NCBI RefSeq assembly: GCF_024868665.1
Contig: NC_079891.1
Location: forward strand, 28,001,642-28,065,641
Length of the DNA: 64,000 bases
Direction of reading: 5' to 3'
Source of the DNA: Triplophysa rosa
Lineage: Eukaryota; Chordata; Actinopteri; Cypriniformes; Nemacheilidae
Below the pieces are notes generated by a model. That model saw nothing but the letters and a program-made list of their open reading frames with translations, searched no databases and had not been told where the DNA came from. A program made the translations under genes and the position numbers. Shown here piece after piece: positions 1-10,888 of the stretch (within the stretch, counting starts at the first letter, position 1; each line of letters begins with the position of its first letter).

Positions 1-415
1 GCCTCGCGGAGAGTGGCGACTCCTCCCCGCGCAGCCGGCTCATTTGGGGCAGTTGGCCAGGCACAGGTGGTCCTGTTGCCTCCCCGGACTCCACCCATTG
101 TCCGCTTTGGTACTCCCTGTCCGAGGACCCTTGGCACGGATGCCCTTGCGCACAGCTGGCCGCGGGACAAGGGAAGTACGCTTCCCCCCAGTGAGCCTCA
201 TTGCACAGGTCCTGTGCAAGGCCAGGGAAGAGGAGCATCAAGTGGTACTAGTTACGCCCCTTTGCCTAACCAGGACTTGGTTCTCGGAGCTGAGGCTCTG
301 ACAACAACTCCCCCCTGGCCGCTCCCCCTGGCGGACAGCTTCCCCAGGGGAAGGGGCACGTTACGGCATCCCAGGCAAAACCTGGTCTCCATGTCTGGAC
401 GGGACGAGGAGATCC
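1..415 (+). pseudogene. DIRS RT/RNase H C-terminal fragment
   Basis: Translation gives motifs typical of the end of the DIRS RNase H and connection region: TDALAHSWPR in frame 1 around 140-170, then FPPVSLIAQVLCKAREE and a TRTWFSEL motif in frame 2 (about 180-295), then a return to frame 1 with PPWPLPLADSF (about 310-345). At least two frameshifts separate them. In an intact element this part follows the polymerase and helps make cDNA. Here it can only be a relic. Identification rests on family resemblance recalled from fish DIRS elements. Confidence 0.65.
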
Positions 416-739
416 TGAGTGACCCACCCCCGGTCCGGTTGGGACGTCACTCAGGCTAGGGCTTCGGCCACTGGGCGGCTATACGCCCATAGGTGGCGCC
501 TCTTCTCGTCCTGGTGCTCTTCTCGGGAGAAGACCCGCGGAGTTGCTCGGTCGGGTACGAGCTGTCCCGTCCTCAAGAGAGACGGGGGAGTAACCTCTCC
601 CCCTCCACACTGGGAATGTATGTAGCCGCTACGGCCGCTCATCATGACCCAAGTGCTGGGTTGCCTCTGGGACAGCACGACCTGGTCATTAGGTTCCTAA
701 GGGGCGCGAGAGGGTGACCACCTTACCCGCGCTCCGTAC

Positions 740-1335
740 CCTCTTGCGACCTAGGTGGTGGGCCTCAAGAGGCCCCGCCCCCTTAGAGCCTCTCGGGGTT
801 GCCGCTCTTTCTCAGTCTTGATAAAGACGGCTTTCCGCAGGGCGCTCACCTCCAAGAGAGTAGGGGATCTACAAGCACCCTCCGTGTCCACAGATTGCCT
901 AGAACTCGGGGCCGGGATTCTCACGTTATCTTGAGACCCCGCCCCGGTTACATGCCCAAGGTTCCCACCACTCCCCCGAGAGACCAGGTGGTGAACCTGC
1001 AGGCGCTCCCCACCGGGGAGGAAGACCCAACCTATCCGTGCTGTGTCCAGTACGCGCACGGCGCCTCTACTTGGACCGCACGCAGAGCCCAGAAGCTCTG
1101 AGCAGCTCTTTGTCTGTTTCGGAGGTCAGCAGGAGGGCTGTCTCCAAACAGAGGCTGGCGCACTGGATCGTGGATGCCCTCGTTAGGGATGCCCTCGATC
1201 TCATTTCGCCCCTGCCCGTTGGGGGTGAGGCTCACCCCTTGTGGGCACTGGCTCAGGGCGCCTCTCTGGCAGACATCTGCGGAGCTGCGGGTTGGGCTAT
1301 GCCTAACAACTCCGTGAGGTTCTAATACCTACGCG
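740..1335 (+). pseudogene. DIRS tyrosine recombinase, C-terminal relic
   Basis: In DIRS elements this enzyme integrates circular cDNA in place of a DDE integrase. The relic shows GYMPKVPTTPPRDQVVNL in one frame (about 950-1000). After a frameshift near 1040 it continues as LCPVRARRLYLDRTQ, KQRLAHWIVDAL and ADICGAAGWA (to about 1325). The usual H-x-x-R of the active site reads H-P-L-W here. A stop codon sits directly before the tyrosine codon expected for the nucleophile (RF-stop-Y at 1318-1329). It is therefore inactivated at two catalytic positions as well as by the frameshift. Confidence 0.7.
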
Positions 1336-1570
1336 CGGAACCGGTGTCAGCCCGCATCCTGGCAAAGTGTGTGACCGGCAGCCGGTAGGGCGTACGCCTG
1401 CGGAAGCCCTTCCCCCTCCGGGGGGAGCAGTGGCGATCCCGCCTCACTTCTTTCCCCTCGGGTAAAGAACAGGCATTCCATCCATCACTAAGCACCCTTC
1501 CAGGGGACAGGCTGGGCAGAGCAGCCCTGCCCCCTTAGGCCGGGGAACAGTTGAGTTATCTCCCACATAG

Positions 1571-2235
1571 CTCTAACCGGACCTAGTGCTCCAGACGTGG
1601 TAACACCTAGTGCTGTAGTACTCGAGTCCGGTCTCGGACTCGAGTCCGGACTCGAGACGTTTTTTTATGGTCTCGGACTTGTCTTGGACTCGTTGGTATT
1701 TGAACTCGGACTTGTCTCGGACTTGGTCATTGGTCTCGCAAATGTTCTAGTCGGTCTCGTCCGAGTCCAGCTATATATGTTTTATTTTCTCCTTCAAAAC
1801 AAAGCATTGATAGAGCAATATTCTAGTGATCCGAAAACTAATGATCCGAAAACTGTTGCCGACTCTCGACTCAAGAACGAGAGCTGCGCGTGCTCATAAG
1901 TTCTCTCTTCACACATTAGTTCAGTTCAGTGTGTGCTGTTGGTGTAACTAAATAACTCAGGTATATTGATTCAAGTCCACGGGACTGTCATGCAAGCCAG
2001 AAAGTGAAGAAAGGAATTAATTTGTGGATAATATTAAGTGTTTACGGGAGACGCTAAACGGGAACGATTCAGCTGAACTGGTTCGACCGGTTCACTAAAA
2101 AGAAAGAACCGGTTCGAATGAATGATTCGTCCGTGGCACGAACCAGCATCAATCATTCATCAGACACGATGTCAGCGAGCAGCGGCATAATACAGATTGG
2201 ATTTACAAACCATAATAAATGTATCGACAGCGCGC
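1571..2235. other. Intergenic spacer with degenerate TCGGACTCGAG repeats
   Basis: No gene recognised. Between about 1615 and 1775 variants of TCTCGGACTCGAGTCCGG recur in both orientations, giving a locally self-complementary stretch. It probably belongs to an old DNA transposon end, but no matching second end was found. From about 2060 to 2160 there are several GAACCGGTTCG-like palindromic words. The rest is unremarkable. Confidence 0.4.
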
Positions 2236-2705
2236 TTAAAAGGAAACTTTTTGCAACAAAACTTTCCCCGAAACATAGGGAGGATCGAGACATGAAGTAC
2301 GTGTCCTTCAGGTCGACTGCCATGAACCGGTCCTGACACCTGACGGACGTCAGGATGCGCTTCTGCGTGATCAACCTGAAAGGCAGCTAAGTGTAGGTGC
2401 CTGTTCAGAACACACAGACCCAAGATAGGGCGCAACCCCCCGCCTTTCTTGGGGACAATGAAGTACAGGCTGTAAAACCCATTGAACATCTCGGCTGGTG
2501 AGACGGGCTCGATCACTCCCTTCACCAGAAGGGTGGTGACCTCGGCCCGAAGTACGGAACATCCTAGCCTCTGACTGAGGTACATCGGATGCTGAACTTG
2601 GCGAGTGTGAGGCGACTGGATCGCGTAGCCGAGACGGATCGTCTTCCCTAGCCAGTCTGACAGCCTGGGAAGCCGGACAGGCTCCCAGAATGAGACGGGA
2701 CTAAG
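2236..2705 (-). pseudogene. DIRS reverse transcriptase N-terminal fragment
   Basis: Minus-strand translation gives TIRLGYAIQSPHTRQVQH (about 2640-2590), then VKGVIEPVSPAEMFNGFYS and FIVPKKGGGLRPILGL (about 2530-2420). After a frameshift it gives TQKRILTSVR and MAVDLKDTYF (about 2370-2290). These are the first motifs of a gypsy/DIRS-like RT palm. The catalytic Y-x-D-D region is absent because the element stops near 2236. Confidence 0.75.
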
Positions 2706-3724
2706 GTACGATCTTTTTCATCGTCCCCCCGGGGGGTGGTTCAATGGCTAGCAGTACGGATTCCTTGCCGGGGGAGGTCCCCCGGGAAGGAGATTGGCTC
2801 TGCCGTTTTTCCTGCCTGGCGACTGCGCAGCTCAACGCACTGTCTGACTGAGAGTGCTGAGGGCTGGTGTTTATACTCGACATTGCGCCTTGCCATGACG
2901 CAACGTCGAGTTTGCCGTTCACCGTTGTGCAGAGGGTGAGAGCGGCTGTGGTAACCCAGAGAGAGAGGAAACTCTCCTTTTTTGAGAGAAAGTGGGCAGC
3001 AGCCCCCCGGAGGGGGCCAGCAGATGGAGAGACAGGGCAGGATCCGTCCCTATCCGACTTCCCAGCGATGTGGCTGGGCCGTAGAGCGAGGTCGGTTGCG
3101 GCGCGGAGTTCCTGCATAAGCGCTGGGGCGGTCTTACCCTCGTGGAGCTCTCTCAACGCCCTGGCCTGGCAGGAGCCATAGCGTGGCGAGAGGAGGCAGC
3201 TTGGTCCGCCGCAATGTAAGCTCTCGACACCAGAGATGCCGAGACACCACATGCTTTGGACGGGAATCTAGGTCGAGCCCCCCCAGGTGGCCGCCACCTA
3301 CGGGCACGAGTGCACTGCGGCGGCATACTCCACCTGGGGGACACCGACGTATCCTCCAGCTGTCTCAACCTCGAGGGAAGAGAGGGTGACAGAACTTTGT
3401 TTGATGTGAAACGTGCCGGGAAGGAGCGTTCCAGGTCTTACAAAGTTCCTCATGCACTTCCGGTAAACACGGCACTGGGGGCGGGCGCGGCTTGGAGCCG
3501 CGCTCAAAACCGAGGCACCATGTAGCCAGCCGCGAGCGCCGGGAGAGGCAGTGCGGGCACTGCAACCCAACACTCACGGCGGCCCGGGAAAGCATGGCCG
3601 ACATCTCGACATCCGCTTTTTCCCTGGGCTCGACCCCCCGAGGGAGGGAGCCCGAGGAATCGTCGGAGTCGGATGGCAGTACGTCACCCCCCGATGCTGC
3701 AAGAGAAATCTCATCATCACGCAT
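2705..3724 (-). pseudogene. DIRS gag-like ORF, frameshifted
   Basis: The reading frame begins with MRDDEISLAASGGDVLPSD at 3724, a start I recognise from zebrafish-type DIRS gag proteins. It continues through SLPRGVEPREKADVEMSAML, an FFPEVHEEL-like segment (here PCLPEVHEELCKTW), RPRFPSKACGVSASL, and RALRELHEGKTAPALMQEL near 3150-3090. At least three frame changes are needed to follow it, so no full protein is made. The protein would form the nucleic-acid-binding particle of the element. Confidence 0.7.
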
Positions 3725-4489
3725 CGTGTCCGAATACGCGATTGAGGAATAAGAATGCGGACCGTCTTTTTTGGGGAACGGTCAGACGAGCGAGACGAGG
3801 TGTGAACGGTCCGTGAGCCGTGGCTGGCGGATTATCGCTCACAGTAATCCTCATATCACCCTCGCTGCTTGCCATAGCGGACGGCAGGGCCGTAGTCCTG
3901 CCGCCACGGAACGGGGAGCAAACGAGGTGGTGGCTGAGTCCCGTGGGAACACAGCCACCTGTGACGCAACGTCTGAATCGTCACCGCCCGCGGTGCAGGC
4001 AGGACGTATCCACAACGTCTGCACCAGCGTATTGGAAGCAGGCATCGTGTCCGTCCCCCTCCTCGATGAGTGTGTTGCACCCATGAGAACAGCGGGACAA
4101 GCCACGCTGGAGAAATTTGCTCTTTTAGAAAAGGAAATTTGCTCGAACACCTCCGGAACTGCCGAGACGCCCAGGGGAGAGTCACTGCAGGAAGGGACCG
4201 TCCGCTGTCCATGTCGTAGATTCCAGCAGAAAGAATGATCACCCAGATCGTAGATAAGCTCATCAGATGCGTAGGCTCTGAAGAACAAAAGGTGAATGAA
4301 TGAGCACGCCGGCTTCCCTCTTATACCCGGACATCCGGGGAGGAGCCCGGCATGCAAATTTCATTCGCCAATTTTCATTGGCCTTTTCTAAATACTCAGA
4401 AGATGATAGGTTCTCAAGACAAACCCCATTCTGTCGGTTCGACACAACGTCGAGAGACCGACAGAAAGGGAACATAATACAATAAGATA

Positions 4490-4937
4490 ATAACAGGACG
4501 AAGACTAACTAACACTAAACTGAAAATAAACAACACTAGACATAAACTAAACTGAACACTTACTAGACTGACGGGGGTTTTCACAGCAAACAGGAACACG
4601 AGCATGGGAAAAACAGGTATTCACTGGACACATCAAGACATGGAACTCAACCAAAGACACCATATACAATGACCGAGCAACAAGACAATGACACATGAGG
4701 GAATTTTAAAGGGAAGACAAACGAAGGGTAATCAACGAGGGCAGGTGGGAAACATTAGACACGGCAGGGAAGCAATACATGAAATGAGAGGGGCGGGGCC
4801 AATGACAAGACACGAGAAAGCACATGAGATGTAAAAACGTAAACAACTCATGGCTTTCTCACATAAAACAAGGGATCCTGCCGTGATTCTGCTACAAGAT
4901 CAAGAAAGACATGACAAGATGGGGCAGAATCACGACA
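4490..4937 (-). repeat. Third, diverged LTR cut by the DIRS element
   Basis: It starts TGTCGTGATTCTGCC at 4937 and follows the same order of words (GGCCCCGCCCCTCTC, CACCTGCC) as the LTR at 6594-7139, but is clearly diverged. The LTR end is missing; near 4480 the sequence changes into the DIRS left end. Confidence 0.5.
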
Positions 4938-5255
4938 GAACCCCCACCTTAAGGAGCTTAAGGATATCCTGACGCTCCTCAAGGTGACAAACAGGACAAG
5001 ACAGACTGTGACAATGACAAGAACCAAACAAACACGGTGAACATGACAAGGGGCAGACAAGCAAGGATAACACTTGGGTTGGGGTGGGTCAACAAAAACA
5101 ACAAACATGGGAGGGGGGGTGGGACAAAACAAGGGTTCGGGGGGGCAGTCCAAAGGAGCCGGGACTCGGGGGAACAGTCCTAGTCCCCGAGTGCACCTGA
5201 GGGTGCGGAATTCTGGGTGATTTAGGGGCAGAAGTCCTGCGGGGAACCGCCGACT

Positions 5256-6143
5256 CTAACGTCGGCGGGACAAGACTAGGCGCCGGCTGGAAGGCCGGCT
5301 GGTACGCCGGTTGCCCCGGACTGGACGCCGGTCTGGACACCGGACTGGACACCGGACTGGACAACGGACTGGACACCAGACTGGACACCAGCTGGGATGT
5401 CGGCTGCACCGGACTGGATGCCGGCTGCACCGGACTGGACACTGGACTGGTGACCGGACTGGATGCCGGCTGGGATGCCAGACTGGACGCCGGCTGCACC
5501 GGACTGGATCACAAACAAAGGAAGATAACGAGGGGCAGGTGAGAAACATAAGACACGGCAGAGAAGCAATACACGAAACGAGAGGGGCGGGGCCAATGAC
5601 AAGACACGAGAAGGCACATGGAATGGCAAAAAGGTAAACATCACATGGCTTCTCACTAAACATAAGGCTTTGCCGCGACTCTGCCACAAAACCAAGAAAT
5701 CCATTACAAGATAAAGCAGAGTCATGACAGAAGCCCCCCTTTAAGGCCCGACGGACAGGGCCCGACGCCGGCTGGAAGGCCGGCCGGACTGGGCCCGACG
5801 CAGGCTGGAAGGCCGGCCGGACAGGACAGGACACCGGAATGGACTCCGGCTGCACTCGACTGGATACCGGCTGCATCGGACTGGACACAAGACTGGGCGC
5901 TGGCTGCACCGGGCTGGGCACGATACTGGACACCGGACTGGATCCCGGCTGCACCGGACTGGACGCCGGCTGCACCGGCTGGGACGCCAACTGGGCAGCG
6001 CTCACAGGCGGCTGGGCAGGGTTCAGCATCCCCCTCCTCGGCTTCTTTTTCTTGGCCCGGCCCACAGGACGTGTGGCCGGCTGGAGAGAAGCGATGGGGA
6101 GCCCGGTTAGCTCCGTACCGGAGGAGTTGGACGGGAGTCCCAC
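5256..6143 (-). repeat. GC-rich minisatellite kept open as an in-frame Pro/Ser/Val/Gln repeat
   Basis: Plus-strand units such as GGACTGGACACC and GGATGCCGGCTGCACC recur many times in two blocks, about 5283-5515 and 5760-5995. On the minus strand they are read without stops for 295 codons, giving PASSPVQP-like and SPVRPAFQPA-like low-complexity peptide. The two blocks flank the partial LTR at 5514-5729, which is read through in the same frame. Real translation is unproven. Confidence 0.6.
5514..5729 (-). repeat. Partial second LTR
   Basis: The sequence is nearly identical to the first about 220 bp of the LTR at 7139. It starts TGTCATGACTCTGC at 5729 and breaks off near 5514, where GGACTGGA-type minisatellite DNA begins. 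A purine-rich tract lies immediately before it on the element strand (about 5730-5750). Confidence 0.6.
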
Positions 6144-6484
6144 GACTCCCTTCGTCTATGCCGGCCACGGATGCTGATGGGCGGAGGAGGAGCTGCCGGG
6201 GGAGAGGAGGATCGCGTGGTGACACCCAAAACCCCGACCTGTAAGGGGCTATCCTCCTGGATGGTCGCCAGCCCCGTGAGAGGCTCCGCCATGGACATTC
6301 CCCTGGACTCCTCACGATTCATCGAGAATTGGACCTGGTCCACGAAGCCCAGGGGTCTCAACCGGCGCATCTCCGCTGGCTCGAAGGGTTTATCGAGGCA
6401 GCTGTTGAAGATTACCTTCAATTCTGTCTCGGTGAACCCCGAGTAGCGCGCACTGGACAGGAAGTCCATGGCGAAGTCCTTCAC
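6107..6484 (-). pseudogene. Gag-like frame of the LTR element
   Basis: This open frame of about 125 codons lies just inside the 5' LTR. It begins MKDFAMDFLSSARYSGFTE and contains LKVIFNSCLDKPFEP. It is probably the start of an element-encoded protein, judged only by position and by its repetitive context. I see no zinc knuckle and no protease motif. Downstream the frame runs into the minisatellite. Confidence 0.4.
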
Positions 6485-6593
6485 GGGGATCCCCTCTGGC
6501 AGAAGCTGAACAGGACGTGAGCCTGGCGGCTCCTGAACACCTCGTTCGACTCCTCCATGCTACCTGCTGGGTTCGGTACAGGCTCGGTCATTC

Positions 6594-7139
6594 TGTCATG
6601 AAATGTGGGGGAAGAACCCAATAGCAGGCAGCAGGGGTGAAGGGGTTAACACAAAAGACTTTATTTAAACAATAAACACAAAACAAAGACCCACAATGGG
6701 GTAAAAACAGGAACAAGGATAATAAACACAAGCACAGAGCGAAAACTTACTAAACACAAGACATGAACTAAACTCAACACTTACTGGACTAGACACGGAA
6801 ACAGCAAAACTGGCACTGAGGCACGAACGGCAGAACACACGGGTGGCACACTTAACACAAGGCAACAGGAAACAATGACCGAGCACAGGACAATGAAACA
6901 TGAGGGCATTTATAGGGGAACAAACAAAGGAAGATAACGAGGGGCAGGTGAGAAACATAAGACACGGCAGGGAAGCAATACATGAAAGAGAGGGGCGGGG
7001 CCAATGACAAGACACGAGAAGGCGCATGGAATGTCAAAAAGGTAAACACCCCATGGCTTCTCACACTAAACATAAGGCTTTGCCACGACTCTGCCACAAG
7101 ACCAAGAAATCCATGACAAGATAAAGCAGAGTCGTGACA
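6594..7139 (-). repeat. Complete LTR, 546 bp
   Basis: On the minus strand it starts TGTCACGACTCTGC at 7139 and ends TTTCATGACA at 6594, giving TG...CA ends. A TTTATT word on the plus strand near 6661 provides an AATAAA polyadenylation signal on the element strand. The next base to the right, 7140, matches the second segmental-duplication copy (27962), so 7139/7140 is a sharp insertion junction. Confidence 0.65.
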
Positions 7140-7540
7140 CAATACGGTGTTTCAGAAATTGCATATGAGCTATTAAAAAAAAACTTAATACAGATAAGGA
7201 GTTTTGAATCCACGTAGAAATATTTTTCACCAATATACATTTCTGCCTTTACATTACCTCATTTAGTTTGTGCTATTGTTTTTGACAGTGACCTACAGTA
7301 GATATGTTTGACAAGAACAGGCCAGCATCAAATCAAATAATTTTGCAGTTCTACAACAGAACCAGGGCCAGCCATAGTGACTAGTTGTCATGATATTTAG
7401 TGAAGAGAAGCAGGAACCAATGACATTTACAGTTATTAGAGACTTTAACATATGGTGTGAATCAACAATACAGAGCATACGGTGTGACGGCCAACTGTCA
7501 GCTTGGTGTGTACCTACATTTAGAATTCTCACAACTCAGT

Positions 7541-7631
7541 GTGTTCCTGTAGCTCAACGGGTGGAGCATTGCATGAAAAACACTCACTGCACTGTAGGTT
7601 GCTTTAGACAAAGGCATCTGCCAATTACTTA
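7541..7631 (+). repeat. tRNA-headed SINE, short
   Basis: It starts GTTCCTGTAGCTCAACGGG, a degenerate tRNA head with an A box (TAGCTCAACGGGTGGAGC). It ends with the common fish SINE tail in the form GCTTTAGACAAAGGCATC. The middle is shortened. The same insertion is present in copy 2, so it predates the duplication. Confidence 0.65.
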
Positions 7632-8650
7632 AAAAAAATGTATAAGGCCACTTAGGTTTGTGGTAAAATGCCATTAACAAAAAGAAAAAGTCTTAATGCT
7701 CTTTAAAACTATTACCCTTTATTATTGCTGTTTATACTGTAATTTTAGTGTTGCAGTCACTGAACCCTTGTTCTTGTGGCTTATCAGGATCTGTTGTACT
7801 ATATGAAGTTTATTTGACAAAGTTCGGTATGGAGCATGGTCATAAATCCAACCAATCAAAACAGAGAAGCCTCTAACAGTAAAGCTGATCCTCACCTCTG
7901 ACCCATGACAGTTTTAGCCCCCATTGCCTCACTCTCTGCTGGTATCTATCCCAGTTAAAGGGGTGAGTACTCAGGGTTCTGGCTAAAATTCTGAGCTCTG
8001 AGCCCTTTCCTTGGAAATTATGCCAAATATTCACTTATCATTGATCTTTTCTGAGTACATGTTAATGTGAACTTGTGAAGTATTAAGATTAAACTGCCCA
8101 GGCAATTGCGCATGTAATTCTACAACAATGCAATTTTGTCTTCCTTATAAAATGTGATTATACCCAATTTTGTCTTTTAAACCAGTAATTTCTGACCTGG
8201 ATGTTGGACCAGCTGCTGTTTCAAACGTGCAATTTCACTGTCCTTTTCCTCCAATTGATATTGTAAGCAAATCGTCTTTTCAGTTGTCTCTTGCAGTGCT
8301 TTTGTCTTGTCACGCAGTTGTTCACGGAGATCATTAATCTGTTTTTCTTTTTCTTGTAGAAGACCTTCTATTTCCTCATGACGTTCGCATTTTGTTTTCA
8401 GCTCTGACAGAAGCATACACACAAACACAGATATAAGATCAAACATGTTATGAGTATTAGGCATTAAAGCATTAAAGCAAAATTACCAAATGAGAATTCT
8501 ACAACAAACTGAAAAATGTTAATTTACTTAACTACAGTAAGATTAAATCATGTCTTGTACTGTAGATTAGGATTTTCAAAGTGAGGTCTGGTGACCCCTG
8601 GTGGTCTGTGAAATCATTCGCTACAAATTATAAAAGTGCTGTATTATTAG

Positions 8651-10372
8651 CAGGGGCGGATTTACCATTAGGCAAAGGTAGGCAATCGCATGGGGCCCCG
8701 AGCCACCAGGGGCCCGCAAAAGGAAGGGGTGGACTTAACCAATAAGACATGTCAGCAGCCACGTAGAGCCCCAAGTAGGCTAATCATCAAAATAGTCGGG
8801 ATATCCCTGTTAACGTTTTACGTTATTACATCTGTACGAAGGCACTCCCCCCATTATAGATTAAAGTGGACCATCCCATTAGCACCGTATATGCGCGAGA
8901 CGAGTTCGACACCAGCTAGAGAAAGTTAACGCAGCAGCGGAATTAGTAGAACTGTGGTACATTAGCTGCAAAACGAAGTAAAAGTCGAAGGGAAATAAAA
9001 CAACAAAGAACGCAGCTACACCAGCGGAGAGTAAAAAAGATGATTTACAAAAGATTGTTGCCAAAGTCTCTGCTTTTCCCCCACACAAGCTCCACCGCTG
9101 CTCCTACAGCAGTAGCGCATCTCTCTCCCGCCAGACACAGCACTCTCCCAGCCACGAGCAATGATAATGTGCCAGTGAGTATTTCTCCATGAACACCGAC
9201 AATAATGACTGACGACCAAAACATCTGTCAAACAAAGAGCGCTGTGCGCTTTGTAGGAGAGGGCCAGTTCAAAGGTAGAAAGGTTTGACTCCGCTGCGCA
9301 GATCGATGGGCACATAAAAACATAATATAATAACGTCAGTACAGTGCTAACGATTCATACTGTACGCACTATTACAGAAATTTGGCCACATTTAAATGCA
9401 TGAAAGGTCGTTAACCACAAAAAACACGGAGAGAGGGCACATTTTGTATATAGTAATCCCAGATCAGGGTTTTTCCTGCATAAAGAAATTGGAGGCGGCC
9501 GCCTCAATCAAATTTCGTGCCGCCAAAAATATGTCGAGTGTCTTCACAAAAAACACTGCGTGCATTATTAAACAGATTGTCATTTGTAACTGCAGTTACG
9601 AAACAATGGCGGCGCTGTTTCGTTACCAGCAGTGAGATGCTGAAGAGTTCAGTAAAAGAGCTATATTAGGAACTGTATTAGCTGTGTTTCACGGCTGTTC
9701 AGGAGTTTTACGTTCAATTTACAGTTTCTTGAATTTCTTGAAAAGATTTGCTAAATTAACTTGCTGTTCATCATTATAATGTTTTTAGCTGTGAAGTTGG
9801 CTCGTTGAATCAGCGTTATTCTGTACACAGCGAGTTCGCCAGTATGAACGCACATTGCGATCAGAACGACTCGCAAACAAATGACTCCTTTGAACCAATT
9901 CGTTACACAGAATGTAAGAGATCAGTGAATCGTTCAAAGCTCAGTGAACTACAAGAGAACGTGTGAATGAGCTTTGCTCATTTAGTTAGACTGGTTACTT
10001 ATGGGCTAAAAAGTCTTATAAAAAAGGCTTATATTAAAATTTTCAACTTTTCTGTTTGATTGAATAAATTTAATGCTTTATATAACTTATTAGTTTTCAT
10101 TTCATCAATTTTTTTAGAACTTTAATATAAGTGTTTTGTTGAGACACTTATCCCATGTTTTTCATTTGGGAATTCATTATTATATATTTTTTAATTAGTC
10201 AGTATCTGTGTTTATTAAGCTTAGTTTTCCCCTGTCACTTTGACTGGGGGTGAAAAGTTGTGTGCTTTGAGGAGGAAGAAAAGTAAGGGTTGCAGTAAAG
10301 TAAAATGGTGCATAGTTGGGGCCCCCATACATGGATTTGCCTAGGGCCCCCAAATCACTAAATCCGCCCCTG
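8651..10372. mobile_element. hAT-like DNA transposon, non-autonomous, 1722 bp
   Basis: The ends are CAGGGGCGGATTTA and, inverted, TAAATCCGCCCCTG. It is flanked by ATTATTAG (8643-8650) and ATTATTAC (10373-10380), an 8-bp target duplication with one mismatch. The undisturbed site ATTATTAG is present in copy 2 at 29559. No transposase frame is visible. The interior, about 9460-9990, is related in inverted orientation to 41880-42332. Confidence 0.85.
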
Positions 10373-10654
10373 ATTATTACAACACGTAAAGAAACCATAA
10401 ATTAATAATAATAATATAAGTACTTGAGGGAAATAAAATTAAAAGCCTAGCACCTTTAAGAAAACACGAAAAGTAAAAATGTTGTAGAGTCTGAAAGCAA
10501 TTTGTCCAAAAACAGGATTGTGAATCCCTGTTGCAGATAATACTTACCAAGAGGTACTTAAACCTACCTTGACATGGCCGTGGACTGACACTAATATTAT
10601 TGTCCTGCAGAGAAAATGTTCAACATGAGCTTAATAAGGTCATCAGTAACATGT

Positions 10655-10888
10655 TCAGATCATCATTTACTCACACTCACCCTGTATGACTTTCTTTTTT
10701 CTGCAGAACACAAAAGATATTTTTAAGAACGTTAACATTAACCCCCCCACTGACTTCCATTGTATAGACACAAAACCACCTAGACATTTCTTAAAATATC
10801 TTCTTTTGTGTTCCACAGAAGACAAAGGGCTATGAATGACACAAATTATAACAGAATTTTTATTTTGGGTGAACAACCCCTTTCTAAA
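10655..10888. mobile_element. Small MITE, left end worn (copy 1)
   Basis: It carries the words CATCATTTACTCACAC, TTTTCTGCAGAACAC and, at the right, TTTTGGGTGAACAACCCC. These belong to a common cyprinid MITE seen in fuller form at 24740-25098 and 23596-23917. The duplicate lies at 29826-30054. Confidence 0.55.

Larger units (their letters stand above)
1..1570 (+). mobile_element. DIRS-type retrotransposon, 3' half, decayed
   Basis: The stretch carries, in order, the end of an RT/RNase H polyprotein and the C-terminal part of a tyrosine recombinase, which is the order in fish DIRS1-like elements. The coding parts are split across all three plus frames with stops, so the copy is dead. After the recombinase (about 1335-1570) comes a GC-rich non-coding tail, as expected for a DIRS 3' end. 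The left side is cut by the window edge, so gag and most of RT are not visible. The right boundary near 1570 is approximate, placed where base composition drops. Confidence 0.75.
2236..4480 (-). mobile_element. DIRS-type retrotransposon, 5' half, minus strand
   Basis: Read on the minus strand, the element begins near 4480 with the sequence typical of fish DIRS left ends (a GACGTTGTGTCGAA word, then an AT-rich leader). It proceeds through gag (about 3724-2705) and the first part of RT (about 2705-2236), and stops abruptly near 2236. RNase H and recombinase are missing on this copy. The 5' end lies directly inside an LTR-like sequence (see 4490-4937), so it probably inserted there. It faces the other DIRS fragment at 1-1570. 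Confidence 0.7.
4481..7139 (-). mobile_element. LTR-type retroelement (gypsy-like, non-autonomous) with multiple LTR copies
   Basis: Three related segments each begin on the minus strand with TGTC(A/G)(C/T)GA(C/T)TCTGC at 7139, 5729 and 4937. The first runs to 6594, ending CATGACA. The second and third are each preceded by a purine-rich tract (TTAAAGGGGGGCTTC and a GGTGGGGGTTC variant), as expected before a 3' LTR. Between the LTRs are a short gag-like frame (6484-6107) and minisatellite DNA. No RT, RNase H or integrase motif was seen, so the element would depend on enzymes from elsewhere. Related LTRs recur at 54950-55443 and 61020-61643. Confidence 0.6.
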
